This document shows, in pieces, positions 26,158-34,838 of a DNA stretch of 64,000 nucleotides (position 1 is the stretch's first letter; each line of letters begins with the position of its first letter). Origin of the DNA: AC-32 sp036265535 (lineage in GTDB: Bacteria; Actinomycetota; Thermoleophilia; Gaiellales; Gaiellaceae); the NCBI GenBank assembly GCA_036265535.1, contig DATAOV010000089.1, positions 10,000 to 73,999 of the forward strand, read 5' to 3'. The notes beneath the pieces are model-generated. The model made no database searches, was not told the DNA's origin, and saw only the letters and a program-made list of their open reading frames with translations. The position numbers were made by a program, and so were the translations under genes.

Positions 26158-26859
26158 GTGGGGCGAAAACCTCGGCAGGAGTCTACCAGGGCGCGACCGG
26201 CCCACGTCACGCTGGCCGTCGTGCTCCAGGTCCGGGAGGGCCAGCTCCAGGTGCTGCTGTGGCAGCGGGCGCGCAACCCGTTCCTCGGCGCCTGGTCCGC
26301 CCCGGGCGGGTACCTGGAGCCCGGCGAGACGCTCGAGCAGTCGATCCGCGGCCACCTCGCGATGAAGGTCGACGTGCGCGAGCTGGCGCACCTCGAGCAG
26401 CTCGAGGTCCTGAGCGACCCGCGTCGCAACCCGCTCGAATGGGAGCTCGCGACCGCCTACCTGGGCCTGATCCCGGCCGACGTCGACCCGGAGGTCCCCG
26501 AGGACACGCGCTGGCACCCGGTCTCGCACCTGCCCGAGCTCGCCTTCGACCATCGGGCGATCGTGCTCGCGGGCCGCGACCGGCTGCGGGCGAAGCTCTC
26601 GTACACGAACGTCGGCTACGCGCTCGCGCCGGCGGTCTTCTCGATCTCGGAGCTGCGGGAGCTCTACGTCGCGGCCCTCGGGCACGAGGTCTCGGCCACG
26701 AACCTGCAGCGAGTTCTCCTCCGGCGCGGCGTGCTGGAGCGGACCGGCGAGCGGCGAGAGCCGGGCCGGGTCGGCGGGCGGCCGGCGGCGCTCTACCGCT
26801 TCCGCTCGCGCCGGCTCGAGATCACCGATCAGTTCGCGGCGCTCAGACCCCCCGGCTGA
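26158..26859 (+). CDS. NrtR-like Nudix-domain transcriptional regulator
   Basis: 233 aa. The N-terminal Nudix-like domain has GAWSAPGGYLEPGETLEQS, but the consensus catalytic REXXEE box is replaced by IRGHLAMKV, so pyrophosphatase activity is doubtful, as in NrtR. The C-terminal winged helix is SISELRELYVAALGHEVSATNLQRVL, then LRRRGVLERTGE and GRPAALYRF, which matches the DNA-binding half of NrtR regulators of NAD metabolism. Its divergent neighbour is a nicotinamidase-like gene. I could not confidently identify an NrtR palindrome in the 44-base gap. The start is GTG 26158 from the -10 spacing. Confidence 0.78.
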   Translation: MGRKPRQESTRARPAHVTLAVVLQVREGQLQVLLWQRARNPFLGAWSAPGGYLEPGETLEQSIRGHLAMKVDVRELAHLEQLEVLSDPRRNPLEWELATAYLGLIPADVDPEVPEDTRWHPVSHLPELAFDHRAIVLAGRDRLRAKLSYTNVGYALAPAVFSISELRELYVAALGHEVSATNLQRVLLRRGVLERTGERREPGRVGGRPAALYRFRSRRLEITDQFAALRPPG

Positions 26860-26920
26860 GGGATGCTCGCTGCCCCGGCGGCCCCTATGGTCAGGGCGAG
26901 GCAGGGGAAGGAGGAAGGTC

Positions 26921-27010
26921 TTGCGGCGCTCTACGTACGGCGGGCTGGTCGTGATGACGGCGGTGGTCGTCGCGTTCGTGGCGGTGGTCTTGACGCTCGT
27001 GCTCAGATGA
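26921..27010 (+). CDS. 29-aa single-span membrane peptide
   Basis: TTG start preceded by GAAGGAGGAAGG, a strong ribosome binding site. The peptide begins MRRSTYGG and then has an unbroken hydrophobic stretch rich in Val, Ala and Leu (about residues 9-28), ending LVLR. The positive-inside N-terminus followed by one helix is typical of small membrane proteins. A TATGGT -10-like hexamer lies at 26885-26890. It converges with the molybdoenzyme gene, overlapping its end by 8 bases. Function unknown. Confidence 0.5.
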   Translation: MRRSTYGGLVVMTAVVVAFVAVVLTLVLR

Positions 27011-28046
27011 CGGTGACGTGCACCGTCTGCACGGCGTTGTTCGAGTAGCCGCCAAGGTTCCAGGCGGGCTCAAGCGGTTGCTCGTTCCCGGCCTCGTCGC
27101 GCGCCCTTGAACACAAGTCGTGCTCGCCGGGACGCGCGTCCCAGCGGAAGCGCCAGCCCCGCCAGGCCCAGCGGCTCTCCGGCGGTTCGACCTCGGCCTC
27201 GCCCCAGGTCTTGCCGCCGTCGCCGCTGACCTCGACCCGCTCGACCGGCGCGAGGCCCGACCAGGCGCGTCCCTCCAGCAGGCACTCGCCGGACTCGACG
27301 GTCCGGTCGCGGGTCAGGAACTCGGGGATGCCCGGCGGAACCAGCAACGAGCGCGGCAGCATCCGCTGCAGGGGCTCGCCGGGCTCCTCCTCTTCCTGAC
27401 GCAGGCGGTACGACCAGGACTGCTGGTAGCCCTCGAAGGGCCGGTCGAGGAGCTCGATCCGCTCGAGCCACTTGACGTTGGTCATGCCGTACCAGCCCGG
27501 CACGAGCAGGCGCAGCGGAAAGCCATGCTGCGGCGGAAGCGGCGCGCCGTTCATCGCGTAGGCGAGGAGCACGTCGTCTCGAAGAGCCTCGTCGAGCGGG
27601 ACGCTGCGCTGAAACCGCTGCTCCTCTCCGCCCTCGACGCCGCGATCGAGCCCGGTGAAGAGCACCTCGACGGCCCCCGCCGACACACCGGCTTCCTCCA
27701 GCAAGGGCCGGAGCGGCGTTCCGGTCCAGGTCGCCGTGCCGACGGCCTCCAGGAGCCACGGTTGGCTCACGGGCCGCGGGTCGAGCCTGGCGCGGCCGTT
27801 CCCGGCGCACTCCATCGTGGCCGTCACCTCGAGGGCGGGCCGCGCGCGAAGCTCGTCGAGCCCGAGCGAGAGCTCTTGCCCGCCGACGACCGCGAGGCGC
27901 CAATCCGCCGCGTCGACCACGGGCACGTCGTAGTGGATCAACAGGTAGTGGAGGCCGACAGGTGTGATCGGGAAGCGCAGCGCCTCGAGCGGCATGCCGT
28001 GGTTGCGCGCCGCGAGCTGGAGCTCCTCGAGGCTGATGCCTTCCAC
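27003..28046 (-). CDS. Sulfite oxidase-type molybdopterin oxidoreductase
   Basis: 347 aa. The N-terminal oxidoreductase molybdopterin-binding domain has the Mo-ligand Cys in TATMECAGNGR and HGFPLRLLVPGWYGM for cofactor binding. The C-terminal Mo-co dimerisation domain is Ig-like (RVEVSGDGGKTWGEA, WRFRWDA). No Tat signal is present, so it is probably cytoplasmic, unlike YedY/MsrP. The start is GTG 28046, with TAGGCT 7 bases upstream; this -10 overlaps the stop of the ABC gene. An upstream GTG at 28080 is possible but poorer. It could oxidise sulfite or reduce other oxo-compounds. Confidence 0.88.
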   Translation of the reverse strand: MEGISLEELQLAARNHGMPLEALRFPITPVGLHYLLIHYDVPVVDAADWRLAVVGGQELSLGLDELRARPALEVTATMECAGNGRARLDPRPVSQPWLLEAVGTATWTGTPLRPLLEEAGVSAGAVEVLFTGLDRGVEGGEEQRFQRSVPLDEALRDDVLLAYAMNGAPLPPQHGFPLRLLVPGWYGMTNVKWLERIELLDRPFEGYQQSWSYRLRQEEEEPGEPLQRMLPRSLLVPPGIPEFLTRDRTVESGECLLEGRAWSGLAPVERVEVSGDGGKTWGEAEVEPPESRWAWRGWRFRWDARPGEHDLCSRARDEAGNEQPLEPAWNLGGYSNNAVQTVHVTVI

Positions 28047-28053
28047 CGGGGCC

Positions 28054-28059
28054 AGCCTA
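28054..28059 (-). promoter_or_regulatory. -10 element (TAGGCT) of the molybdoenzyme gene
   Basis: Minus-strand TAGGCT is 7 bases before GTG 28046. It partly overlaps the end of the upstream ABC ATPase gene, giving the molybdoenzyme an independent leaderless promoter. Confidence 0.45.
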
Positions 28060-29616
28060 CTAAGCGGGTGCCGGGACCACACGCTCGGATGCCGCGAGCG
28101 CGAGCTCCGCGTCGGCCTGCTCGATCACGACCGGGTCGTGCGTGGCGCAGACGACGGCCGCCCCGGTCTCGCGGGCCAGGGTCGAGAGTAGCGCCGCGAG
28201 CGTGAGGGCGTTCGCCTGATCGAGGCGGGCGGTCGGCTCGTCGACCAGCAGCAGCCGGGGCCGTGCCGCCAGCGCGCGAGCGACCGCCACCCGAACCTGT
28301 TCTCCTGCCGCAAGGCGCGAGACGCGCTGCCCGGCGCGCTCGGCGAGCCCGACCGACGCGAGCACCTCATGCGTTTCCTCGCCGCTGCGGCCGCGGATCG
28401 CCTCGACCAGCTCGACGTTCTCTCGCGCGCTCAGGAACGGAACGAGCCCAGGCTGCTGAGCCACCAGCGCGACGTGCCGCCGGCGCAGCTCGGCGCGGCC
28501 GGCTCGATCGAGGCTCTGCATCGGCTCACCGCACACCTCGATCTCGCCCTGGTCCGGCAGCTCGAGCCCGGCGAGCAGGTGGAGCAGCGTGGTCTTGCCC
28601 GAGCCCGAGGGCCCCGTCACGACCGTGAGCCGGCCGCCCTCGAACCGGCTCTCGAGGCCGGAGAAGACGTGCGCCGCCGCTGCGCCGCGGCCGTGCGTCT
28701 TCGAGAGGTCGCGGACGACGGCGACTGCCTCACCAGGATGTCGTGGCTCGGCGGCGGCCTCCGGCTCCTCGGCCCGCTGTCCGTCACTCCCCGCGGCGAC
28801 CACCACGATCCGATCGTCCTCAAGCGAGGCCGCAGCCCTGCTGCCGATGCCGGCTCGTTCGAGAAACTCCTGCGGCAGCCGCAGCCAGCCGCCGCGGCCG
28901 ACCACGATCGTGCTCTCGCCCGCACCGCGCACCGATTCCTCGCTGACGCGCCCGTCGCGGATGTGGACGAAGCGGTCGGCGACCGAGGTCGAGGCGGGGT
29001 CGTGGCTGACTATCACGACGGTGCAGCCCTCCGCCGCCGCGAGCTCGCCGATCGCCTCGTAGACGAGACGCGCGTTCCTCTCGTCCAGCTCTCCGGTCGG
29101 CTCGTCCGCGAGGAGCAGCCGCGGCCGGTGGGCGAGCGCCGCGCAGAGAGCAACGCGCTGCTGCTCGCCGCCCGAGAGCAGACCCGGCCGCGCATCCGCT
29201 TTCCCCGAGAGGCCGACCCGGTCGAGCAGCTCGAGAGACCTCGACTCGCGTGCCTCGCGCTCGATCCCTTCGGCCCGCGGCTTGAGGCCGACGAGCTCGC
29301 GGGCGCTCAGCTCGGGCGCGAGTGCCTGCGCGAAGTGCTGGTCGAGGTACCCGATCGTCTTCGAGCGGTAGCGTGCGAGGCCGCCGAAGCCGAGCCCGCG
29401 CAGGTCGCGGCCGAAGACCCTCGCCGTTCCCGCGGACGGTGTGTCCAGGCCGGCGAGGATCCGCAGGAACGAGGTCTTGCCCGAGCCGCTAGGGCCGAGC
29501 ACCGTCAGGATCTCGCCCTCGGCGATCGTGAGCGTCAGCCCCTGCAGAGCGGCGGCGTCGCCCTCGGGCGTGGAGTGGACGCGGAACAGATCGCGGGTCT
29601 CGACGGCGACGCTCAT
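28060..29616 (-). CDS. ABC transporter ATPase with two fused nucleotide-binding domains and an AbrB-like linker
   Basis: 518 aa. NBD1 has GPSGSGKTSFLR, LLSGGEQQRVALC and LLLADEPTGELD. NBD2 has GPSGSGKTTLLH, the degenerate signature LAAGEQVRVAVARAL and LLLVDEPTARLD. Between them (about residues 232-270) is a segment starting VVGRGGWLRLPQEFLERAGI and ending RIVVVAAG that resembles an SpoVT/AbrB swapped-hairpin domain. Both halves are LolD/MacB-like, pairing with FtsX-type permeases. The start overlaps the 1037-aa permease stop by 4 bases, so the two form one transporter, probably for lipids, lipoproteins or peptides. Confidence 0.88.
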   Translation of the reverse strand: MSVAVETRDLFRVHSTPEGDAAALQGLTLTIAEGEILTVLGPSGSGKTSFLRILAGLDTPSAGTARVFGRDLRGLGFGGLARYRSKTIGYLDQHFAQALAPELSARELVGLKPRAEGIEREARESRSLELLDRVGLSGKADARPGLLSGGEQQRVALCAALAHRPRLLLADEPTGELDERNARLVYEAIGELAAAEGCTVVIVSHDPASTSVADRFVHIRDGRVSEESVRGAGESTIVVGRGGWLRLPQEFLERAGIGSRAAASLEDDRIVVVAAGSDGQRAEEPEAAAEPRHPGEAVAVVRDLSKTHGRGAAAAHVFSGLESRFEGGRLTVVTGPSGSGKTTLLHLLAGLELPDQGEIEVCGEPMQSLDRAGRAELRRRHVALVAQQPGLVPFLSARENVELVEAIRGRSGEETHEVLASVGLAERAGQRVSRLAAGEQVRVAVARALAARPRLLLVDEPTARLDQANALTLAALLSTLARETGAAVVCATHDPVVIEQADAELALAASERVVPAPA

Positions 29617-32600
29617 CGCGCCCCTCCGTACCGGGCAGGCACGGGCTCACGGAACGAGCGGCCGGTGACGAGCCCGACGAGGACAGCCCCGAGCGCCACC
29701 GCTACGAGCGCCGAGGCCACGACGACGAGCCAGTCGAGCGAGAGGGCGAGCGGCGGTGATGGCGTGGTCGCGTTGGCCGTCAGCTCCACAAAGCTGACCA
29801 CGAGCAGCGAGAGGACGATGCCGGTGAGGATCCCTCCCGCGACTCCGGCTCCCGCGACCACCAGCGCGCGCAGCTGGAGCTGCCGGCGCAACCGGACGGG
29901 CGGCGTGCCCTGCGCCTCGAGGTCGAACGAATCCGCCGCCTCGTCACGCCGCTCCGAGACCACCCCGAGAACGAGCGCGAGCAGCGCAAGCAGGATCGCG
30001 ATCAGCGCCGAGGCCTCCAGCATCGCGAGCGCGGCGCGCGCTACGGGATCGCTCCGAAGGGAGCTCTCGAGGGCCGCCTGCGAAGAGACGGCGAGCAGTG
30101 GGAACGGAATCCGGCGCAGCCGCGCCTCGACGGCGGGCCGGCCGCCTGGCCCGGTCTCGAGCCAGAGCTCGGTCGGGAAGCCCGAGCCCGGCGTAGCGGC
30201 GTTCAGCGCCGTCTCGAGCGTCTCCCGGTCGGTCACGACGAAGTCGTCCGTCCCGGGCGCGGCACCACCCGGGAAGCGCGTTGCCACCGCCGCCACGCGG
30301 AACACGAGCGGCTGGCCGGCGACGACGACCCCGAGCAACCGATCCGGGCCGGCGATCTCGGCCATCCGCGGCGAGACCACGGCAGGCAGCTGAATGCCGT
30401 CTGTCGGCTGACGCGGACGCACGTACGTGTCGAACTCGTTGGTGAGCGTGAGGCCGAACCGAAGGCGCTCGCCCTCGCTCAGGCTCCTCACGCCGGTCGT
30501 CCCGATCCAGCCGGCGTAGTCGGTCACGACCCGTCCGTCCGCGCGCGGCCGCCCGAGCGAGACGGAGCCCACCGCAGGCGCTCCCGCGTCGGCTCCGCGT
30601 TCCTCCAGCTTCGGCGGCGGCTCGAAGCGCAGGGCGATGAGGGTTCCACCACGCGCGTCCGGCGGGATCGGAGCGGCCAGGAGCTGCGGGCGCGCACCCG
30701 CGTTGCGACCGAGCTCGAGCGTTGCGAACGAGCCGTCGTGCCGCCGGATGCTCGCAGCTACGCCGACCTCGGTGCCGGTGACCGCGATCGGCAGCTCGAG
30801 CCTCTTGGCCCCCGCCGGCAGCGGCGCCCCTCGCAGCGCGACCGAGCCCTTCGGCTCGAGCCGCGCCGCCAAGTCGGCCGGCGAGCTCGAGCTGAAATCG
30901 CCGCGCCAGCCGTCAATCCCCCGCAGCGCCTGCCCGCCCAGGCCCAGCACGGCGATGCCCGTGACGTCGGTCGCGCCCGAGATGTTCCCGGCCAGGCGAA
31001 CCACGGGTTCCACGCGCGCATGCGGCCGGAGCGAGCCCACGACCCTGGGGGTGACGACCGAGCGAACCGGAACGAGCTGGGAGAGGTCTTCACGAACGAC
31101 GTTGTCGGCGGGAATCGCGTAAGCGGCTTGGTCATGCTGTCCGCGCACGAGCGTCGAGCGGTACGCCTCGGCGAAGAGCGCGAGCCCGATCGAGACGACG
31201 ACGAAGCCGACCGCAACGGCCGCATAGCCGGGCCGGCGCGCGAGTCCGAGCGCGGCCAAGCGGAACGCGAGCGCGTCTCTCGGCACTGCGCGCTCCAGCA
31301 ACCGCAGGCCGGCCGGCAGCAAACGGGCGGCGCCGACCGCCGCGGCGAAACCGACCAGCGACGGCAGCAGCAGGAGGACGACGCCGGTGCCGTTGCTCGC
31401 GAGCAGATCGCCGGTGTCGGCTGCTCCGCGGGCCAGCGCGACCGCGACTACGGCGACAGCGCCCAGTGCCGCGACGTCGAGCGGCGAGACCGCGAGCCCG
31501 CGCACGGCCACCGGACGCACCGTCAACGCGGCCGCCAGCACGAGTGTCGCCGCCGCGGCGAGCAGGAGCGCGAGGGCGATCCCGCCGCCCGAGAGCACCG
31601 AGTGGCGCAAGAGTGACGCGACCGGCTCACCGGTCCGCCCGGCCACGGCCGCCGCCACCGCGGAGCCCGCGACCCAGCCGACGAGCGCGCCGCAGAGCGC
31701 CATCGCGGCCGACTCGGCGATGACGAGCAGGCCGACCTGCCAGCGCCGCGTGCCGCTGGAGAGCAGTCGTCGCCTCGATGCATCCACGTCGGGGCGGAGC
31801 CGCGCCGCCGCCAGCACGGCAAAGGCGAGCAGGAGCGCAACGGCCTCCCCACCGAGCAGGAGCAGCCGCCGGCCGGAGACCTTGGACGCGTCCACGGCGG
31901 CGCGGAGCTCGTCGACCGGAGCCGAGAGCTCGAACCCGAAGGACTGTGCCTGGAACACCGAACGCGCATGCTCGATCCGGGCCGCCAGGTCGTTCGCCGA
32001 CCACGAGCGGACCGAGCTACGCTCGAGCGGAACCACCCAGCCGTAGCTGCGGTACGAGTCGTGCAGCAACGGCGAGCGGTCGAGCCCGGCGACCCCGTTC
32101 GCCAGGACGAGCGGCGGCGGCGCGGGCCGGTGGTAGCGCGTGATCTGCCGCACGAAGGCCGATTGGCCGAGTGTCGCCGCGGGAACGGCGTCGCCGAAGA
32201 GCGTGGCGGTGCGCAGATCGCCCTCCCCCACCGGCACGAGCCGCAGGCCGGGCACGTTCGGGATCCGGCCGCCGTGCCTGATCACGAGCACCTCGCACCG
32301 CTCCGGCTCACACCTACGCGGCAGGCGGCCCGACCGCAGGTGCACCCAGCGGCCCAGCTGATCCACGGCGCCGAGTCCGAGCAGCGCCCCGCCGAGCTGG
32401 CTCTCGCGATAGAGGGACGTGCCGGTGGGACGCTCGTCCACGACCCGGTGCAGCTCCGAGCGCACGTGTGCGTCGAGCCGGGCATAGGGCGCCGCCTGGC
32501 CGCCGACGCTGAACCAGTTCACCCGCACCGCCTGGACGGAGTCCGGCAGGGTGGCCACCTTCCGCCCCACCTCGCGATCCTGAGCAGCGACCGTTCCGGC

Positions 32601-32726
32601 GAGAACGGCACCGAGCATGGCCGCAGCAGCACCGAGGCCAACCACGACGAGCGCGAATCGCTCGCGCCGCCGGGCGAGCCGCACACGGGCGAGCCAGAAC
32701 GGGAAGAACAGCCTGCGTAGAGTCAC
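29613..32726 (-). CDS. Large FtsX/MacB-type ABC transporter permease
   Basis: 1037 aa. An N-terminal membrane helix (FALVVVGLGAAAAMLGAVLAG) precedes a large extracytoplasmic region. A first set of FtsX helices (LLLLGGEAVALLLAFAVLAA onward) is followed by a second extracytoplasmic region and a C-terminal FtsX set (ALIAILLALLALVLGVVSER onward). It has the layout of a fused double FtsX permease that matches the fused double ATPase downstream. GTG 32726 is chosen because the hydrophobic N-terminus begins directly after it. The earlier ATG would add a polar extension. Confidence 0.85.
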   Translation of the reverse strand: MTLRRLFFPFWLARVRLARRRERFALVVVGLGAAAAMLGAVLAGTVAAQDREVGRKVATLPDSVQAVRVNWFSVGGQAAPYARLDAHVRSELHRVVDERPTGTSLYRESQLGGALLGLGAVDQLGRWVHLRSGRLPRRCEPERCEVLVIRHGGRIPNVPGLRLVPVGEGDLRTATLFGDAVPAATLGQSAFVRQITRYHRPAPPPLVLANGVAGLDRSPLLHDSYRSYGWVVPLERSSVRSWSANDLAARIEHARSVFQAQSFGFELSAPVDELRAAVDASKVSGRRLLLLGGEAVALLLAFAVLAAARLRPDVDASRRRLLSSGTRRWQVGLLVIAESAAMALCGALVGWVAGSAVAAAVAGRTGEPVASLLRHSVLSGGGIALALLLAAAATLVLAAALTVRPVAVRGLAVSPLDVAALGAVAVVAVALARGAADTGDLLASNGTGVVLLLLPSLVGFAAAVGAARLLPAGLRLLERAVPRDALAFRLAALGLARRPGYAAVAVGFVVVSIGLALFAEAYRSTLVRGQHDQAAYAIPADNVVREDLSQLVPVRSVVTPRVVGSLRPHARVEPVVRLAGNISGATDVTGIAVLGLGGQALRGIDGWRGDFSSSSPADLAARLEPKGSVALRGAPLPAGAKRLELPIAVTGTEVGVAASIRRHDGSFATLELGRNAGARPQLLAAPIPPDARGGTLIALRFEPPPKLEERGADAGAPAVGSVSLGRPRADGRVVTDYAGWIGTTGVRSLSEGERLRFGLTLTNEFDTYVRPRQPTDGIQLPAVVSPRMAEIAGPDRLLGVVVAGQPLVFRVAAVATRFPGGAAPGTDDFVVTDRETLETALNAATPGSGFPTELWLETGPGGRPAVEARLRRIPFPLLAVSSQAALESSLRSDPVARAALAMLEASALIAILLALLALVLGVVSERRDEAADSFDLEAQGTPPVRLRRQLQLRALVVAGAGVAGGILTGIVLSLLVVSFVELTANATTPSPPLALSLDWLVVVASALVAVALGAVLVGLVTGRSFREPVPARYGGAR

Positions 32727-32821
32727 GGCGCGACCACGGTGCCAGTCGGCGGGTGGCCCCGTCCAGTCGCCGCCGCTGCAATGAGCCGCTCGGCCCATTC
32801 TCATCGTCTTCTTAGGAACCG

Positions 32822-33448
32822 TTGGTTGACTGCCCTCTCGTGGCGACGGAACCAGTCGAGGTCGCCGGCCCCGCCGGCAACGAGCGCCTGACCGCGATCG
32901 CCGCGGTCGTCCTGATCGTGCTTCTCGCCGTCGAGGGGGTGACGATCCTCGCGATCCGGCCGCTGCTCTCGTGGCACGTGTTCGTGGGAATGCTCCTGAT
33001 CCCGCCGGTGGCCCTCAAGCTGGCTAGCACCGGCTACCGGTTCTGGCGGTACTACAGCGGAAGTCCTGCGTACGTTCGGAGAGGGCCGCCGCACGTCCTG
33101 TTGCGGCTGCTCGCCCCGCTCGTCGTCGTCTCGACGCTCACCCTCTTCGGCACCGGAGTGACGCTGATCGCGCTCGGCCCGCGGTACGGGCTCATCTTCG
33201 GACTGCACAAGGCGAGCTTCGTCGTCTGGCTCGTCGCGACGGGTGCCCACGTCCTTGCGCACGTGCAGCGCCTGCCGAGCCTCGCCTTCGGCGCCGGCCG
33301 TGGAGCCGGTCGAAGGCTGGCGCTCGTCACGGCGACGCTGTTCGCAGGCGGGGCGCTGGCGGTCTCGACGCTCTCACTCGCGACGCCGTGGATCCACTTG
33401 GTCGACCGCGACGACGCGGCGTCGGCTCACTTGAACGTCTTGATGTAG
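32822..33448 (+). CDS. Cytochrome b561/DUF4405-like membrane protein
   Basis: 208 aa with about four membrane helices. Histidines sit within or next to helices (LSWHVFVGM, FGLHKASFVVW, TGAHVLAHVQ) in the arrangement seen in b-type cytochromes that bind two hemes. It has no strong match to a specific family, so heme binding is inferred. TTG 32822 has AGGAA just upstream. GTG 32840 (202 aa) is an alternative without a ribosome binding site. It converges with and overlaps a diheme cytochrome c gene by 22 bases, which supports an electron-transfer role. Confidence 0.6.
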   Translation: MVDCPLVATEPVEVAGPAGNERLTAIAAVVLIVLLAVEGVTILAIRPLLSWHVFVGMLLIPPVALKLASTGYRFWRYYSGSPAYVRRGPPHVLLRLLAPLVVVSTLTLFGTGVTLIALGPRYGLIFGLHKASFVVWLVATGAHVLAHVQRLPSLAFGAGRGAGRRLALVTATLFAGGALAVSTLSLATPWIHLVDRDDAASAHLNVLM

Positions 33449-34179
33449 GCGACCAGCTGCCGGAGCTGTTCCTCGGAGAGGATTCCGCCCCAGTGCGGCA
33501 TGCTCACGATCGGCGCACGCCCGATGACGCTGCCGCTGCGGATGATCTCTTTGATCTTCGCGTCGGTGTTGAACTCCCCGCGGAAATCGGCTCCCGCGAG
33601 CGGCGGGATCGACTTGTCCGGCGAGAGCGGGTTCGGCACCCCTCCGAGCCCGTTCGGCCCGTGGCAGTTGATGCAGCCGTCGCGAACGTAGAGCGCTGCG
33701 CCGGCGACCTCGTCACCCTGGCCCTGCGGCACGGGCGGCGGGGTCGCGTCGGTCACGCTCGGGAGCCCGGCGCGGATGTACGCGGTGAGCTCGCCCACCT
33801 GACGCTTCGAAATGACCGCTCCCCATACCGGCATGTACGGCTTCGTCGGGTTCGCCGACTCGCCGAGCCCGTGGTTGATGATCCCCGCCAGCTGCGCGAC
33901 GGTCAGCTCCTTGCCGACGTCGGTCAGCGCGGGCACGTCGGGCGAGACTCCTCCCTGGCCCCCTTCGCCGTGGCACTGCGCGCAGGCGAACTGGACGAAC
34001 ACGTGTGCGCCGGCGGCCACCTTCGGGTCGACGGCCTGCGCCGACGAGGTCTCCGTCTGCGCTCCCACCGTGACCGTGTTGTTCGTGTAGTGGCCGGCCG
34101 CCCACCCGACCAGCCCCGCTACAGCGACGAGCAGGACGACGACGGCGGCAATCACGGTGCCAAGGGAGCTCCGTTTCAT
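33427..34179 (-). CDS. Membrane-anchored diheme cytochrome c
   Basis: 250 aa. An N-terminal anchor (VIAAVVVLLVAVAGLVGWAAG) is followed by two c-type heme domains: CAQCH (near residue 74) with its Met ligand downstream (PYMPVWGAVI), and CINCH (near 171) with SMPHWGGILSEEQ. It probably carries electrons in the outer face of the respiratory chain. It overlaps the Usp gene upstream by 4 bases (ATGA), so the two form an operon. Its 3' end overlaps the cytochrome b-like gene on the other strand. Confidence 0.9.
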   Translation of the reverse strand: MKRSSLGTVIAAVVVLLVAVAGLVGWAAGHYTNNTVTVGAQTETSSAQAVDPKVAAGAHVFVQFACAQCHGEGGQGGVSPDVPALTDVGKELTVAQLAGIINHGLGESANPTKPYMPVWGAVISKRQVGELTAYIRAGLPSVTDATPPPVPQGQGDEVAGAALYVRDGCINCHGPNGLGGVPNPLSPDKSIPPLAGADFRGEFNTDAKIKEIIRSGSVIGRAPIVSMPHWGGILSEEQLRQLVAYIKTFK

Positions 34180-34706
34180 CGGCCGTCGACCATCATCCTC
34201 TTCCGAACCGAGCGGGACAAGTGCCGATCAGTCTCGGACGCGGTCCCGACGAGCTCGAGATCGAGCCGCTGTGCCTCTTGGGCCCCGCGAACGACGAGCA
34301 CCGGGCAAGGCGCCTTGTGCACGACGCCGTTCGAGACGCTGCCGAGCACGAGCCGCTTGACGAGCCCACGCCCGTGGGCGCCGATCACGATCATCCCGGC
34401 ACCCACCTTTTCGGCCGCCGCGCAGATCTCTTCGACCGGGATGCCCTCATGGAGCTCCGACGTCGCCTCGACCCCGGCTGCTCGGGCCTCGTCGACGGCA
34501 GCCCGAAGCACGTCGAACGCGTTGTCCTGTTTGAGCTCCGTATACGGAGCGTACATCACCGGCGGATAGCCGAACGGCGCGCTCGAGAGCGACCAGACCG
34601 TCACGAAATGCAGGCGCCAGCCGGTGGCCTGTGCCAGCTCGATGGCCTTCCCGGTTGCCTTCTCTGCGGACGGCGAGCCGTCCGTCGCCATCAAGATCGT
34701 GCTCAT
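34176..34706 (-). CDS. Universal stress protein (UspA family)
   Basis: 176 aa. The opening STILMATDGSPSAEKA and the ATP-binding motif GAHGRGLVKRLVLGSVSNGV (G-2x-G-9x-G-S) are complete, so this is an ATP-binding type Usp. The start is ATG 34706, with AAAGGAG 6 bases upstream; the longer frame is not used. It is operonic with the cytochrome c gene. The 132 bases upstream to malate synthase hold only a weak ACACC/GGTGT repeat and no convincing signal. Confidence 0.92.
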   Translation of the reverse strand: MSTILMATDGSPSAEKATGKAIELAQATGWRLHFVTVWSLSSAPFGYPPVMYAPYTELKQDNAFDVLRAAVDEARAAGVEATSELHEGIPVEEICAAAEKVGAGMIVIGAHGRGLVKRLVLGSVSNGVVHKAPCPVLVVRGAQEAQRLDLELVGTASETDRHLSRSVRKRMMVDGR

Positions 34707-34838
34707 GGCCGCTCCTTTCCTGGTCGTCGCCGAAAGGCTGGCGCCGCGGGCCAGGAGGGGCATCCGGGAGACACCTCATCTCTCCTGCGGTGTTTTCCCG
34801 ACGTGGATCGGCGTAGAGACCGCGCCGCCGGTCACCGT

